Origin: SZUA-547 sp963669315
GTDB taxonomy: Bacteria > Pseudomonadota > Alphaproteobacteria > Rhodobacterales > Rhodobacteraceae
Length of the DNA stretch: 64,000 nucleotides
Assembly (NCBI GenBank): GCA_963669315.1
Contig: OY770021.1
Coordinates: 2,666,001-2,730,000, forward strand
Direction of reading: 5' to 3'
Below, piece after piece: positions 15,430-24,188 of the stretch (within the stretch, counting starts at the first letter, position 1; the number at the start of each line of letters is the position of its first letter). The translations under genes and the position numbers were made by a program. The notes beneath the pieces were generated by a model, which saw nothing but the letters and a program-made list of their open reading frames with translations, did not search any database and had not been told where the DNA came from.

Positions 15430-15743
15430 TGGCCGCGAAGCTGAAAAAGGGCGACAAGGTCATCGTTTTGTCCGGTCGCGACAAGGGCAAGGAAGGCGAG
15501 ATCGAGAAGATCCTGCGGAAAGAAGGCCGCGCGATCGTCGGTGGCGTCAACACCGTCATCCGCCATGTTCGCCAGAGCCAGCAGAGCCAGGGCGGCCGGA
15601 TTTCGCAGGCCGCGCCGATCAATCTTTCCAACCTGGCGTTGGTCGACCCCAGCGAGGGCGGCCCCACTCGCGTCGGCTTTAAGATCGTCGATGGTGAGAA
15701 GGTTCGTTTCGCCAAGAAATCGGGGGAGGTTCTCGATGTCTGA
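15429..15743 (+). CDS. rplX: 50S ribosomal protein L24
   Basis: L24 is an assembly initiator with a KOW motif, seen here as KKGDKVIVLSGRDKGKEGEI. The ATG at 15429 lies inside the rplN stop and gives 104 residues; a GTG at 15426 would add one. It ends VRFAKKSGEVLDV and overlaps rplE by 8 bp. Confidence 0.97.
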   Translation: MAAKLKKGDKVIVLSGRDKGKEGEIEKILRKEGRAIVGGVNTVIRHVRQSQQSQGGRISQAAPINLSNLALVDPSEGGPTRVGFKIVDGEKVRFAKKSGEVLDV

Positions 15744-16293
15744 GACCGACTACACCCCGCGCCTGAAGGCGCATTACGCTGACAACGTTCGTTCGGCGCT
15801 GAAGGAAGAGTTCTCGTACAAGAACGAGATGCAGATTCCGAAGCTCGACAAGATCGTCCTGAACATGGGCGTGGGCGAAGCGGTCGGTGATTCCAAGAAG
15901 ATCAAGTCGGCCCATGCCGACATGACGGCGATCGCCGGACAGCAGCCGGTCATCACCAAGGCGAAGAAGTCTATCGCCGGGTTCAAGGTGCGCGAGGAGA
16001 TGCCGCTGGGCGTCAAAGTCACGCTGCGCGGCGACCGGATGTACGAGTTTCTCGATCGTCTGGTGACCATCGCCATGCCGCGCATCCGCGATTTCCGCGG
16101 CGTCAGCGGCAAAAGCTTCGACGGCCGCGGCAACTACGCCATGGGCCTGAAAGAGCATATCGTCTTTCCCGAGATCGACTACGACCAGGTCGATGAGGTC
16201 TGGGGCATGGACATCGTGATTGGAACCACCGCGGCTACGGACGCGGAAGCGAAGGCGCTGTTGAAGCATTTCAACCTGCCTTTCCGCAACTGA
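15736..16293 (+). CDS. rplE: 50S ribosomal protein L5
   Basis: L5 binds 5S rRNA and forms the central protuberance. The open frame runs far upstream inside rplX, but the family start is the ATG at 15736 (MSETDYTPRLKAHY), which has GGGGGAGG 8-14 bases before it. This gives 185 residues. The segments NMGVGEAVGDSKKI, GQQPVITKAKKSIAGFKVREEMPLGVKVTLRG and RGNYAMGLKEHIVFPEIDYD are diagnostic. Confidence 0.97.
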   Translation: MSETDYTPRLKAHYADNVRSALKEEFSYKNEMQIPKLDKIVLNMGVGEAVGDSKKIKSAHADMTAIAGQQPVITKAKKSIAGFKVREEMPLGVKVTLRGDRMYEFLDRLVTIAMPRIRDFRGVSGKSFDGRGNYAMGLKEHIVFPEIDYDQVDEVWGMDIVIGTTAATDAEAKALLKHFNLPFRN

Positions 16294-16314
16294 CGCCGAC
16301 CGGAGGATATAGAG

Positions 16315-16620
16315 ATGGCCAAAGCTAGCGCCGTTCAGAAACAGAAAAACCGTGAGCGTCTGGTGAAGAAATACGCCAGCAAGCGCACGCGTCTGAAAGA
16401 GATCGCGTCCGATGAAAGCCTTCCGATGGAAGAGCGTTTCAAGGCGCGCCTGAAACTCGCAAAACTGCCGCGCAACAGCGCGCCCTCACGCCTTCGCAAT
16501 CGTTGCGAAGTCTCGGGCCGCCCGCGCGCCTATTACCGCAAGCTCAAGATGAGCCGTATCGCGCTTCGTGACCTCGCCTCCGTCGGCCAGGTTCCGGGCA
16601 TGGTCAAATCGAGCTGGTGA
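16315..16620 (+). CDS. rpsN: 30S ribosomal protein S14
   Basis: S14 lies in the 30S head near the A site. This is the long 101-residue form without the CxxC zinc ribbon of the short paralogue: NRCEVSGRPRAYYRKLKMSRIALRDLA has a single Cys. A GGAGGATATAGAG site precedes it, and rpsH follows after 10 bp. Confidence 0.97.
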   Translation: MAKASAVQKQKNRERLVKKYASKRTRLKEIASDESLPMEERFKARLKLAKLPRNSAPSRLRNRCEVSGRPRAYYRKLKMSRIALRDLASVGQVPGMVKSSW

Positions 16621-16630
16621 GGGGGCAGAT

Positions 16631-17029
16631 ATGTCAATGAACGATCCTCTCGGCGATATGCTGACCCGCATCCGCAACGCGCAGATGCGGAGCAAGTCCA
16701 CCGTCCGGTCGCCGGCCTCTAAGTTGCGTGGCTGGGTGCTCGATGTTCTCCAGTCCGAAGGTTATATCCGCGGATATGAGAAAGCGACGTCCGTGAAGGG
16801 CTTCAACGAGTACGAGATCTCGCTGAAGTATTTCGACGGCGAGCCGGTGATCCGCGAACTCAAACGCGTCTCGAAGCCCGGTCGCCGGGTCTATTCGGGC
16901 GTCGGTGAGCTGCCATCGGTCCGTAATGGGCTGGGCGTCGCGATCGTCTCCACCCCCAAGGGCGTTATGTCCGATCAGCAGGCGCGCACCGACAATGTCG
17001 GCGGCGAAGTCCTGTGCACCGTATTCTGA
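16631..17029 (+). CDS. rpsH: 30S ribosomal protein S8
   Basis: S8 binds the central domain of 16S rRNA and in enterics represses the spc operon. The ATG at 16631 follows GGGGGCAG and gives MSMNDPLGDMLTRIRNAQM, the family start; the longer frame upstream overlaps rpsN and is not used. It has 132 residues with SKPGRRVY and the end GVMSDQQARTDNVGGEVLCTVF. Confidence 0.97.
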   Translation: MSMNDPLGDMLTRIRNAQMRSKSTVRSPASKLRGWVLDVLQSEGYIRGYEKATSVKGFNEYEISLKYFDGEPVIRELKRVSKPGRRVYSGVGELPSVRNGLGVAIVSTPKGVMSDQQARTDNVGGEVLCTVF

Positions 17030-17043
17030 GGGAGGTCTGAAGG

Positions 17044-17577
17044 ATGTCCCGAATCGGAAAACGTCCCGTCGAGATGCCAAGCGGCGTCAGTGCGACGGTC
17101 TCTGGCCAGAGCATCGAGGTCAAAGGTCCGAAAGGCGTGCTCGCCTTCCAGGCCACCGATGATGTCGATCTCGTGGTTGAGGAAAACGCGGTCGCGGTCA
17201 AACCCCGCGGCCCGTCGAAGCGGTCTCGCCAGCAATGGGGTATGACCCGCACGCAGGTCCAGAACCTTGTCACCGGCGTTTCGGAAGGCTTCAAGAAAGA
17301 GCTTGAGATCATCGGCGTCGGTTACCGCGCGCAGGTGCAGGGCAAGACCCTGAAGTTGCAGCTCGGCTACAGCCACGACGTCGAGTATCAGATCCCGGAC
17401 GGGGTCGAGATCAAGGCGCCGAAACCGACACAGGTGGAGATCACCGGCATCGACAAGCAGGTCGTTGGTCAGGTGGCCGCCGAGATCCGCGAATGGCGGC
17501 GTCCGGAGCCCTACAAGGGCAAGGGCGTCAAGTACAAAGACGAGTATATCTTCCGCAAGGAAGGCAAGAAGAAGTAA
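17044..17577 (+). CDS. rplF: 50S ribosomal protein L6
   Basis: L6 binds 23S rRNA near the sarcin-ricin loop and GTPase centre. MSRIGKRPVEMPSGV, NLVTGVSEGFKKELEIIGVGYRAQ and the C-terminal KPTQVEITG, RRPEPYKGKGVKY are diagnostic; 177 residues is normal. GGGAGG precedes the start. rplR follows after 10 bp. Confidence 0.98.
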   Translation: MSRIGKRPVEMPSGVSATVSGQSIEVKGPKGVLAFQATDDVDLVVEENAVAVKPRGPSKRSRQQWGMTRTQVQNLVTGVSEGFKKELEIIGVGYRAQVQGKTLKLQLGYSHDVEYQIPDGVEIKAPKPTQVEITGIDKQVVGQVAAEIREWRRPEPYKGKGVKYKDEYIFRKEGKKK

Positions 17578-17587
17578 GGGGCGCATC

Positions 17588-17947
17588 ATGGCGAATAAGA
17601 AGCTCGCACTGTTCCAGCGGCGGCGCCTCCGGGTCCGCAATCAGCTGCGCAAAGTCGCGGCCGGCCGTCCCCGGCTGTCCGTGCACCGGTCGTCGAAAAA
17701 TATCTCGGCGCAGGTCATTGACGATGTCGAAGGCCGCACTCTGGCCGCCGCCTCGAGCCTTGAGGGTTCGTTGGGCGTGATCGGCAAGAATAATGTCGAA
17801 GCGGCGGCCAAAGTTGGCGCGCTTCTGGCAGAACGCGCAAAGGCGGCTGGCGTTGAAGACGTGTACTTCGACCGTGGCGGCTATCTTTTTCATGGCAAGG
17901 TCAAATCCCTCGCCGATGCCGCCCGTGAGGGCGGTCTGAAGTTCTGA
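17588..17947 (+). CDS. rplR: 50S ribosomal protein L18
   Basis: L18 helps load 5S rRNA onto the large subunit. The ATG at 17588 after AAGGGG gives MANKKLALFQRRRLRVRNQL and 119 residues; the longer upstream frame runs inside rplF. The segments RLSVHRSSKNISAQVID and the end FDRGGYLFHGKVKSLADAAREGGLKF are typical. Confidence 0.97.
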   Translation: MANKKLALFQRRRLRVRNQLRKVAAGRPRLSVHRSSKNISAQVIDDVEGRTLAAASSLEGSLGVIGKNNVEAAAKVGALLAERAKAAGVEDVYFDRGGYLFHGKVKSLADAAREGGLKF

Positions 17948-17960
17948 GGAGGCGAGGCGA

Positions 17961-18515
17961 ATGGCTCGTAGAGATGACAGACGCGATCGCGACTCCGAAT
18001 TTGCAGATCGTCTGGTCCACATCAACCGCGTTTCAAAGACCGTAAAGGGCGGCAAGCGCTTCGGTTTCGCCGCTCTGGTCGTCGTGGGCGATCAGAAGGG
18101 ACGCGTGGGCTTCGGCAAGGGTAAGGCTCGCGAGGTGCCTGAGGCGATCCGCAAGGCGACGGAAGAAGCCAAGCGTCAGATGATCCGGGTGCCGCTGCGC
18201 GAAGGGCGCACGCTGCATCATGACATCGAAGGGCGTCATGGCGCCGGCAAGGTGGTGCTGCGCGCCGCCCCTCCGGGCACCGGCATCATCGCAGGCGGCC
18301 CGATGCGCGCCGTTTTTGAGATGGTGGGGATGCAGGACGTGGTCGCCAAGTCGATCGGCTCGCAGAACCCGTACAACATGATCCGCGCGACGTTCGACGG
18401 CCTCCGCAAGGAGCTGTCGCCTCGCATGGTGGCGGCGCGTCGCGGCAAGAAAGTCGCCGACATTCTGCCCAAGCGCGACGAAGCTCCGGCTGAAGCCGCA
18501 GCGGCGGAAGCGTAA
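17961..18515 (+). CDS. rpsE: 30S ribosomal protein S5
   Basis: S5 contributes to accuracy and the mRNA entry channel. It has 184 residues, with LVHINRVSKTVKGGKRFGFAALVVVGD (the double-stranded-RNA-binding-like domain and spectinomycin-relevant loop), GKGKAREVPEAIRKA and GGPMRAVFEMVG. The Ala/Glu tail at the C-terminus is common in alphaproteobacteria. GAGGAGGCGAGG precedes the start. Confidence 0.98.
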   Translation: MARRDDRRDRDSEFADRLVHINRVSKTVKGGKRFGFAALVVVGDQKGRVGFGKGKAREVPEAIRKATEEAKRQMIRVPLREGRTLHHDIEGRHGAGKVVLRAAPPGTGIIAGGPMRAVFEMVGMQDVVAKSIGSQNPYNMIRATFDGLRKELSPRMVAARRGKKVADILPKRDEAPAEAAAAEA

Positions 18516-18526
18516 GGAGAATACCC

Positions 18527-18715
18527 ATGGCCAAGACCATCGTCGTCAAGCAGATCGGAAGCCCGATCCGCCGTCCGGCCGAGCAGCGCGCGACGCTGGT
18601 CGGACTGGGCCTGAACAAGATGCACAAGACCCGTGAGTTGGAGGACACTCCTTCCGTTCGCGGCATGGTCGCCTCTGTCTCGCATCTGGTTGAGATCATC
18701 GAGGAGCGCGGCTGA
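18527..18715 (+). CDS. rpmD: 50S ribosomal protein L30
   Basis: L30 is a small 23S rRNA-binding protein. At 62 residues, MAKTIVVKQIGSPIRRP, the RATLVGLGLNKMHKTREL core and a VRGMVASVSHLVEI end are diagnostic. AAGGAGAA lies just upstream. An 82-bp gap with no gene separates it from rplO. Confidence 0.97.
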   Translation: MAKTIVVKQIGSPIRRPAEQRATLVGLGLNKMHKTRELEDTPSVRGMVASVSHLVEIIEERG

Positions 18716-18797
18716 GGCTGCGTTCTTTCCTACAATTGAAAGCCGCGTTCGCCGCCATCTGACGCTTGGGCGGCGTTTCCGGCAGAGGAGAAGCGTC

Positions 18798-19289
18798 ATG
18801 AAACTGAACGAACTCAAAGACAATGAAGGCGCCCGCCGCCCGCGCAAGCGCGTCGGTCGCGGCCCCGGCTCCGGCACCGGCAAGACCGGTGGTCGCGGCA
18901 TGAAGGGGCAGAAGTCCCGTTCAGGCGTGGCCATCAAGGGCTTCGAGGGCGGCCAGATGCCGCTGCACCGGCGGTTGCCGAAGCGCGGCTTCAGCAATAG
19001 GTTCCGCAAGCATTTCGCGATCGTGAACCTGCGCGACCTCCAGCGTGTGATTGATGAAGGCAAGCTGGATGATTCGGCGCCGATCGACGCGAAAGCGCTG
19101 ATCGCTTCGGGCCTGGTGCGGCGCGAGCTGGACGGCGTTCGCATTCTGGCGAAGGGCGAAATTACGGCGAAGGTCGAGATCATCGCCGCCGGCGCTTCGA
19201 AAGCGGCCGTCGAAGCGATTGAAAAGGCGGGTGGTTCGCTGACCGTCGTCGCGTCCAAGACCGCGCCCGAAGCGGCGGACGCCGAGTAA
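18798..19289 (+). CDS. rplO: 50S ribosomal protein L15
   Basis: L15 is a late-assembly 23S rRNA protein. The ATG at 18798 after AGAGGAGAAG gives MKLNELKDNEGARRPRKRVGRGPGSGTGKT-type order (KTGGRGMKGQKSRSG follows) and 163 residues. The upstream-extended frame is not used. A GGGCCGCG/CGCGGCCC hairpin (19298-19318) lies between it and secY but lacks a U tail. Confidence 0.97.
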   Translation: MKLNELKDNEGARRPRKRVGRGPGSGTGKTGGRGMKGQKSRSGVAIKGFEGGQMPLHRRLPKRGFSNRFRKHFAIVNLRDLQRVIDEGKLDDSAPIDAKALIASGLVRRELDGVRILAKGEITAKVEIIAAGASKAAVEAIEKAGGSLTVVASKTAPEAADAE

Positions 19290-19377
19290 ATTTTTCCGGG
19301 CCGCGCGCGCCGCGGCCCACCCCTGACGCGGCGCCGATCGCCCGACACCCGGCTGGGCGCCTTTGCGGAGTGAATGC

Positions 19378-20715
19378 ATGGCCTCGGCAGCGGAGCAACT
19401 TGCCGCGAATATGAGCTGGAGCGCCTTTGGCAAGGCGAAAGAGCTCAAGTCGCGCATCCTGTTCGCACTTGGACTTCTGATCATTTATCGCCTCGGGACC
19501 CACATCCCGATGCCCGGCATCGATCCGGTTCGACTGGCCGAGTTCGTCGAACAGCTCAACCAGGGCGTCGGCGGCATGATCAACATGTTCACCGGCGGCG
19601 CGATTTCGCGCATGGCGATCTTTTCGCTGGGCATCATGCCCTACATCTCAGCTTCGATCATCATGCAGCTGATGACCTCTATGGTTCCCAGCCTCGAGCA
19701 ATTGAAGAAAGAGGGCGGAGAGCAGGGCCGGCGCAAGATCAACCAGTACACCCGCTATGGCACCGTGCTGCTTGCTACGGTACAGTCCTATGGCGTCGCC
19801 GTGGGGCTTGAAGGGCAGGGCCTCGCGCTGGAGCCGGGCGTATTCTTCCGCGCATCGGCCGTCATTACTCTGGTTGGCGGCACAATGATGCTGATGTGGC
19901 TGGGCGAGATGATCACTCAGCGCGGCATCGGCAACGGCATCTCGCTGATTATCTACGCCGGCATCGTCGCCGAATTCCCGGCGCAGATGGCGCAGTTCTT
20001 CGAGCTCGGCCGCACCGGTCAGCTTTCGGCTGGGCTGATCATCGCGCTGCTGCTTGGCGGTATCGGCATCATTATGCTGATCGTCTATGTCGAGCGGGCG
20101 CAGCGCCGAATCCTGGTGCAGTATCCGCGCCGGCAGGTCGGCAACAAGATGTATGGCGGGGACAACTCGCACCTGCCGCTGAAGATCAATACCTCGGGCG
20201 TCATTCCGATGATCTTCGCCTCATCGCTGCTGCTGATGCCAGCCACGGTCGCCAGCTTTGGCGCGGCGGGCGGGCCTGAGTGGGTGACCACCGTCACGGC
20301 GCTTCTGGGCCGCGGGCAGCCTCTGTTCCTTGCGCTCTATGCCGGTCTGATCGTGTTCTTCGCCTTCTTCTACACTGCGATCGTTTTCGATCCGCAGGAC
20401 GTGGCGAGCAACCTGAAAAAGCAGGGCGGCTTCGTTCCCGGCATCCGGCCCGGCGCGCGTACGGCTGAGTATCTCGACTATGTGCTGACCCGGCTGACGG
20501 TGGTCGGCGCGGTCTATCTGGCTGGCATCGCCCTGATTCCTGAGCTGCTCACCTCGCGGCTGAGCGTTCCGATCCTGTTCGGCGGCACATCGCTTCTGAT
20601 CATCGTCTCGGTGACGATGGACACGGTCAGCCAGGTGCAGAGCCATTTGCTGGCCCACCAATACGCCAATCTGATCGAGAAATCGAAACTGAGGGGAAAG
20701 AGGAAGCGCAAATGA
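19378..20715 (+). CDS. secY: Sec translocon channel subunit SecY
   Basis: SecY forms the inner-membrane protein-conducting channel with SecE and SecG. About ten hydrophobic segments are visible. Family motifs include RLGTHIPMPGIDP (TM1 and periplasmic region), FSLGIMPYISASIIMQL, the GNGISLIIYAGIV segment and cytoplasmic loop YVERAQRRILVQYPRR, which faces SecA and the ribosome. The ATG at 19378 has GCGGAG 8 bases upstream; the frame also allows TTG 19363. At 445 residues it is normal. It overlaps adk by ATGA. Confidence 0.98.
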   Translation: MASAAEQLAANMSWSAFGKAKELKSRILFALGLLIIYRLGTHIPMPGIDPVRLAEFVEQLNQGVGGMINMFTGGAISRMAIFSLGIMPYISASIIMQLMTSMVPSLEQLKKEGGEQGRRKINQYTRYGTVLLATVQSYGVAVGLEGQGLALEPGVFFRASAVITLVGGTMMLMWLGEMITQRGIGNGISLIIYAGIVAEFPAQMAQFFELGRTGQLSAGLIIALLLGGIGIIMLIVYVERAQRRILVQYPRRQVGNKMYGGDNSHLPLKINTSGVIPMIFASSLLLMPATVASFGAAGGPEWVTTVTALLGRGQPLFLALYAGLIVFFAFFYTAIVFDPQDVASNLKKQGGFVPGIRPGARTAEYLDYVLTRLTVVGAVYLAGIALIPELLTSRLSVPILFGGTSLLIIVSVTMDTVSQVQSHLLAHQYANLIEKSKLRGKRKRK

Positions 20716-21362
20716 ACATCATTCTGCTTGGGCCTCCGGGGGCTGGAAAAGGCACGCAGGCGAAGATGCTGATGGAGTCCAAGGGACTGGTTCAGCTCTC
20801 GACCGGCGACATGCTGCGCGCCGCGGTCAAGGCCGGCACCGAGGTTGGCCTGCAAGCCAAGGCTGTGATGGAATCGGGCGGACTCGTGTCGGACGAAATC
20901 GTGATCGGCATCGTCTCGGACCGGTTGGACGAATCTGATGTTCGTGAGCAGGGCGCCATTTTTGATGGCTTTCCCCGCACCCGTCCGCAGGCTGAAGCGC
21001 TGGACAAGCTTCTTGTCGAGAAAAGCCTGAACCTGGACGCGGTGATCAATATGGCCGTCGAGGACGAGCCGCTGGTCGGGCGGATCTCGGGCCGGTTCAC
21101 TTGCGGAAGCTGTGGCGAAGGCTACCACAAAGAATTCAAGAAACCGGCGACCGAGGGCGTTTGCGACAAGTGCGGCGCGAGTGATTTCAAATTCCGCGCG
21201 GATGACAATGAAAAGACGGTTCGCGAGAGGCTGAAAGCGTATCACGCCGACACCGCGCCGCTGATCGAATACTACACCGCGACCGGAAAACTGAAGACGG
21301 TCGACGGCATGAAGAGAATCGACGAAGTGCAGGCGACGATGGTCGCAGCGCTGGAGGGGTAA
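20712..21362 (+). CDS. adk: Adenylate kinase
   Basis: The enzyme interconverts ATP, AMP and ADP. The P-loop is GPPGAGKGTQAK near the N-terminus. DGFPRTRPQAEAL and RISGRF are the nucleotide-binding and LID entry motifs. The LID carries four cysteines (CGSC ... CDKC), so this is the long, zinc-binding type (216 residues). It overlaps secY by four bases, as is common in alphaproteobacterial and Gram-positive spc operons. A small CGGTTT/AAACCG stem follows its stop. Confidence 0.97.
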   Translation: MNIILLGPPGAGKGTQAKMLMESKGLVQLSTGDMLRAAVKAGTEVGLQAKAVMESGGLVSDEIVIGIVSDRLDESDVREQGAIFDGFPRTRPQAEALDKLLVEKSLNLDAVINMAVEDEPLVGRISGRFTCGSCGEGYHKEFKKPATEGVCDKCGASDFKFRADDNEKTVRERLKAYHADTAPLIEYYTATGKLKTVDGMKRIDEVQATMVAALEG

Positions 21363-21414
21363 GCAGCCTGAGAAACTCCCGGGTTACGGTTTGAAAAACC
21401 GGGGGATTTGCGGG

Positions 21415-21442
21415 TTGACGGGGCTAGGCGCATTCCTATACT
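21415..21442 (+). promoter_or_regulatory. Candidate sigma-70 promoter for rpsM-rpsK-rpoA-rplQ
   Basis: TTGACG at 21415-21420 and TATACT at 21437-21442 are separated by 16 bases. They lie in the 263-bp gap between adk and rpsM, 180 bp before the rpsM start. The gap has no credible gene, so an independent alpha-operon promoter is likely. Confidence 0.6.
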
Positions 21443-21625
21443 GCGCGCTTCCTGAGAGGGAGAGTCGCCCCACAAGACGACGACCCCCTGTCTGGAGCCA
21501 TTCGGCCAAGGCTGGAAGGCGAAAGAAGGGGAAAGAGCCGAGCGCTTGGCGCGTTCGGCGTTTGGCATTGAGAAATGGGCGGCCCGCCCCAACGGCTGGG
21601 CGGCAAGTGATAACGGAGCAGGATC

Positions 21626-21994
21626 GTGGCGCGCATCGCAGGCGTTAACATTCCGACGAACAAGAGGGTGCATGTCGCCCTCACATATATTCATGGCATC
21701 GGCCAGCAGACCGCGCGGTCGGTGTGCGAGGCGAGCGGAATCGATATGGCGCGACGCGTCAATGAGCTCAGCGACGCTGAAGTTCTGGCGATCCGCGAGC
21801 ATATCGACGCCAATCTGACGGTTGAAGGCGATCTGCGCCGTGAGCGTTCGATGAACATCAAGCGTCTGATGGACCTTGGCTGCTATCGCGGCCTGCGTCA
21901 TCGCCGCGGCCTTCCGGTGCGTGGACAGCGCACCCACACAAACGCCCGCACCCGCAAGGGCCCGGCGAAGCCGATCGCCGGCAAGAAGAAATAA
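21626..21994 (+). CDS. rpsM: 30S ribosomal protein S13
   Basis: S13 joins S19 in the 30S head and contacts P-site tRNA and the 50S bridge. The start is GTG at 21626 after GGAGCAGGA, giving MARIAGVNIPTNKRVHVALTYIHGIG. The C-terminal RGLRHRRGLPVRGQRTHTNARTRKG is fully conserved; 122 residues. It follows a 263-bp gap with a promoter match and precedes rpsK by 12 bp. Confidence 0.97.
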   Translation: MARIAGVNIPTNKRVHVALTYIHGIGQQTARSVCEASGIDMARRVNELSDAEVLAIREHIDANLTVEGDLRRERSMNIKRLMDLGCYRGLRHRRGLPVRGQRTHTNARTRKGPAKPIAGKKK

Positions 21995-22006
21995 GGGGCG
22001 AAACAG

Positions 22007-22396
22007 ATGGCTCGCGATAAGGCCCGCGTTAAGCGCAAAGAGCGCAAGAACATCACGTCTGGCGTCGCTCATGTGAACGCCAGCTTCAACAACACCATGA
22101 TCACCATCGCTGATGCGCAGGGGAACGCCATTTCGTGGTCCTCCGCCGGCGCGATGGGCTTCAAGGGCTCGCGCAAGTCGACGCCCTACGCCGCTCAGAT
22201 GGCCGCCGAAGACGCGGGCAAAAAGGCGCAGGACCATGGCATGACCACGCTTGAGGTCATGGTGCAGGGTCCGGGGTCTGGTCGCGAATCCGCGCTGCGC
22301 GCTCTGCAGGCGGTCGGTTTCACCATCACGGCGATCCGCGACGTGACGCCGATTGCGCATAATGGCTGTCGCCCGCCAAAGCGCCGCCGCGTCTGA
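22007..22396 (+). CDS. rpsK: 30S ribosomal protein S11
   Basis: S11 forms the 30S platform near the E site and anti-Shine-Dalgarno helix. At 129 residues, AHVNASFNNTMITIADAQGN, GFKGSRKSTPYAAQMAAE and the end DVTPIAHNGCRPPKRRRV are diagnostic. The 125-bp gap to rpoA holds an 11-bp perfect hairpin. Confidence 0.98.
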   Translation: MARDKARVKRKERKNITSGVAHVNASFNNTMITIADAQGNAISWSSAGAMGFKGSRKSTPYAAQMAAEDAGKKAQDHGMTTLEVMVQGPGSGRESALRALQAVGFTITAIRDVTPIAHNGCRPPKRRRV

Positions 22397-22416
22397 TTTG
22401 AGATTTTCGTCGGTCG

Positions 22417-22441
22417 CGGCCCGCTCACCCTGAGCGGGCCG
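22417..22441 (+). terminator. Strong hairpin between rpsK and rpoA
   Basis: CGGCCCGCTCA pairs perfectly with TGAGCGGGCCG around a three-base loop (CCC). There is no U run, so it probably acts as an RNA-processing or attenuation element rather than a terminator. Confidence 0.4.
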
Positions 22442-22521
22442 TCGGCCGTTCAAGACAATGACTTCCTCGGGAGCCGCGGAGCTTAGGGATCTAGCGCCGC
22501 GCGGGAATAGAGGAGAACCCG

Positions 22522-23538
22522 ATGATCCATAAGAACTGGCAGGAATTGATCCGGCCGCAAACCATCAACGTGACCCCAGGCGCCGATGTGGCTCGCGTTG
22601 CGACCGCTGTCGCCGAGCCGCTTGAGCGGGGTTTCGGCCTGACGCTGGGCAATGCGCTTCGCCGCGTGCTGTTGTCTTCGCTTCAGGGCGCCGCTGTCGC
22701 CTCGATCCAGATCGACGGGGTGCTGCACGAATTCTCCTCCGTGCCGGGCGTGCGTGAAGACGTCACCGACATCGTTCTGAACGTGAAGGGCGTCTGCGTC
22801 AGCATGGACGTCGAGGGTCCGAAGCGCCTTACGCTGCGCGGTTCCGGCCCGGGTCTGGTGACCGCGGGCGACATCGAGCAGATCGCGGGCGTCGACATCA
22901 TGAACCCGGATCATGTCATCTGCCATCTCGATGACGGGGCTGAGCTGCACATGGAGCTGGTGGTCAACACCGGCAAGGGCTATGTCGCGGCCGACAAGAA
23001 CCGCCCGGAGGATGCGCCGATCGGCCTGATCCCGGTCGATTCGCTGTTCAGCCCGGTTAAGAAGGTGTCTTACAAGGTTGAGCCGACCCGCGAGGGCCAG
23101 GTGCTGGACTATGACAAGCTGACCCTCTCGATCGAGACCGACGGCTCCGTCAGCCCCGAGGACGCGCTGGCCTACGCCGCGCGCATCCTGCAAGACCAGC
23201 TGCAAACCTTCATCAACTTCGAGGAGCCGTCCGAAGGCTTGCGCCAGGACGAGGGCGAGGACCTGGAGTTCAACCCGCTGCTGCTGAAGAAGGTGGACGA
23301 GCTGGAGCTTTCGGTCCGTTCGGCAAACTGCCTGAAGAACGACAACATCGTCTATATAGGCGACCTTATTCAGAAGACCGAGGCGGAGATGCTGCGCACC
23401 CCGAACTTCGGCCGCAAGTCGCTGAACGAGATCAAGGAAGTGCTGACCGGCATGGGCCTGCATCTCGGCATGGACGTCGTGGACTGGCCACCCGACAACA
23501 TCGAGGAGTTGGCCAAGAAATACGAGGATCAGTTCTAA
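22522..23538 (+). CDS. rpoA: RNA polymerase alpha subunit
   Basis: Alpha dimers nucleate polymerase assembly, and the C-terminal domain binds UP elements and activators. The N-terminal domain (about residues 1-235) has LERGFGLTLGNALRRVLLSSL. The C-terminal domain has LELSVRSANCLKNDNIVYIGDLIQ and GRKSLNEIKEVL with the DNA-contacting helix-hairpin-helix. The 338 residues are typical of alphaproteobacteria. GAGGAGAA precedes the ATG, and rplQ follows. Confidence 0.98.
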   Translation: MIHKNWQELIRPQTINVTPGADVARVATAVAEPLERGFGLTLGNALRRVLLSSLQGAAVASIQIDGVLHEFSSVPGVREDVTDIVLNVKGVCVSMDVEGPKRLTLRGSGPGLVTAGDIEQIAGVDIMNPDHVICHLDDGAELHMELVVNTGKGYVAADKNRPEDAPIGLIPVDSLFSPVKKVSYKVEPTREGQVLDYDKLTLSIETDGSVSPEDALAYAARILQDQLQTFINFEEPSEGLRQDEGEDLEFNPLLLKKVDELELSVRSANCLKNDNIVYIGDLIQKTEAEMLRTPNFGRKSLNEIKEVLTGMGLHLGMDVVDWPPDNIEELAKKYEDQF

Positions 23539-23648
23539 GAGCCTCGATCAATATGGGCCTCCGCGCCGATGTCGGAGAGGGGCCCCAAGGAGGCGGCGAA
23601 CAATAACAGCCGCCGGACAAAGCATAATAGAGATATCGGAGACGAAAG

Positions 23649-24074
23649 ATGAGACATGGAAAAGCGCGGCGGAGGCTGAACCGCACCTCCTCCCACCGCC
23701 AGGCGATGCTGGCGAACATGGCCTGCTCGCTGATCGAGCATGAGCAGATCAAGACCACTCTGCCAAAGGCGAAAGAGCTGCGGCCCTACGTCGAAAAGCT
23801 GATCACGCTGGGCAAGCGCGGCGATCTGCATGCGCGGCGCAACGCGCTGAGCACTATCAAGCAGGAGCCGGCGGTGCGGAAACTGTTCTCCACGCTGGCC
23901 GAGCGCTATCAGGAACGGCAGGGCGGCTACGCCCGCGTGCTGAAGGCCGGGTTCCGCTATGGCGACATGGCGCCCATGGCGATCATTGAGCTGGTGGATC
24001 GCGACCCGGACGCCAAGGGTGCCGGCGACCGCGCGCGCGTCGCTGAGGAAGAGGCGATGGCCGACGACGAGTGA
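23649..24074 (+). CDS. rplQ: 50S ribosomal protein L17
   Basis: L17 is a 23S rRNA-binding protein near the tunnel exit. MRHGKARRRLNRTSSHRQAMLANMACSLI and KAKELRPYVEKLITLGKRGDLHARR identify it. The 141 residues include an acidic Ala/Glu tail beyond the E. coli length, as is common in alphaproteobacteria. It is the last gene of the ribosomal cluster, and a terminator follows within 30 bp. Confidence 0.98.
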   Translation: MRHGKARRRLNRTSSHRQAMLANMACSLIEHEQIKTTLPKAKELRPYVEKLITLGKRGDLHARRNALSTIKQEPAVRKLFSTLAERYQERQGGYARVLKAGFRYGDMAPMAIIELVDRDPDAKGAGDRARVAEEEAMADDE

Positions 24075-24099
24075 TCGGTCCGCTTTGCGAAGATTTTGG

Positions 24100-24138
24100 A
24101 AAAGCCCTCCGGCCCCGGGGGGCTTTTCGCGTTTCTTT
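24100..24138 (+). terminator. Terminator closing the ribosomal cluster
   Basis: AAAAGCCC at 24100-24107 pairs with GGGCTTTT at 24120-24127, with additional C/G pairing inside, followed by CGCGTTTCTTTC. It lies 25 bp after the rplQ stop. Confidence 0.75.
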
Positions 24139-24188
24139 CGCGCGTATTTGCCCTGTGCGTCGCGGGGTCAGGCGCTTAAACTTCGCGA

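Noticed and set aside
15541..15735. 65-residue N-terminal extension of L5
   Set aside because: It lies inside rplX in another frame; the ATG at 15736 has the ribosome site and the family start.
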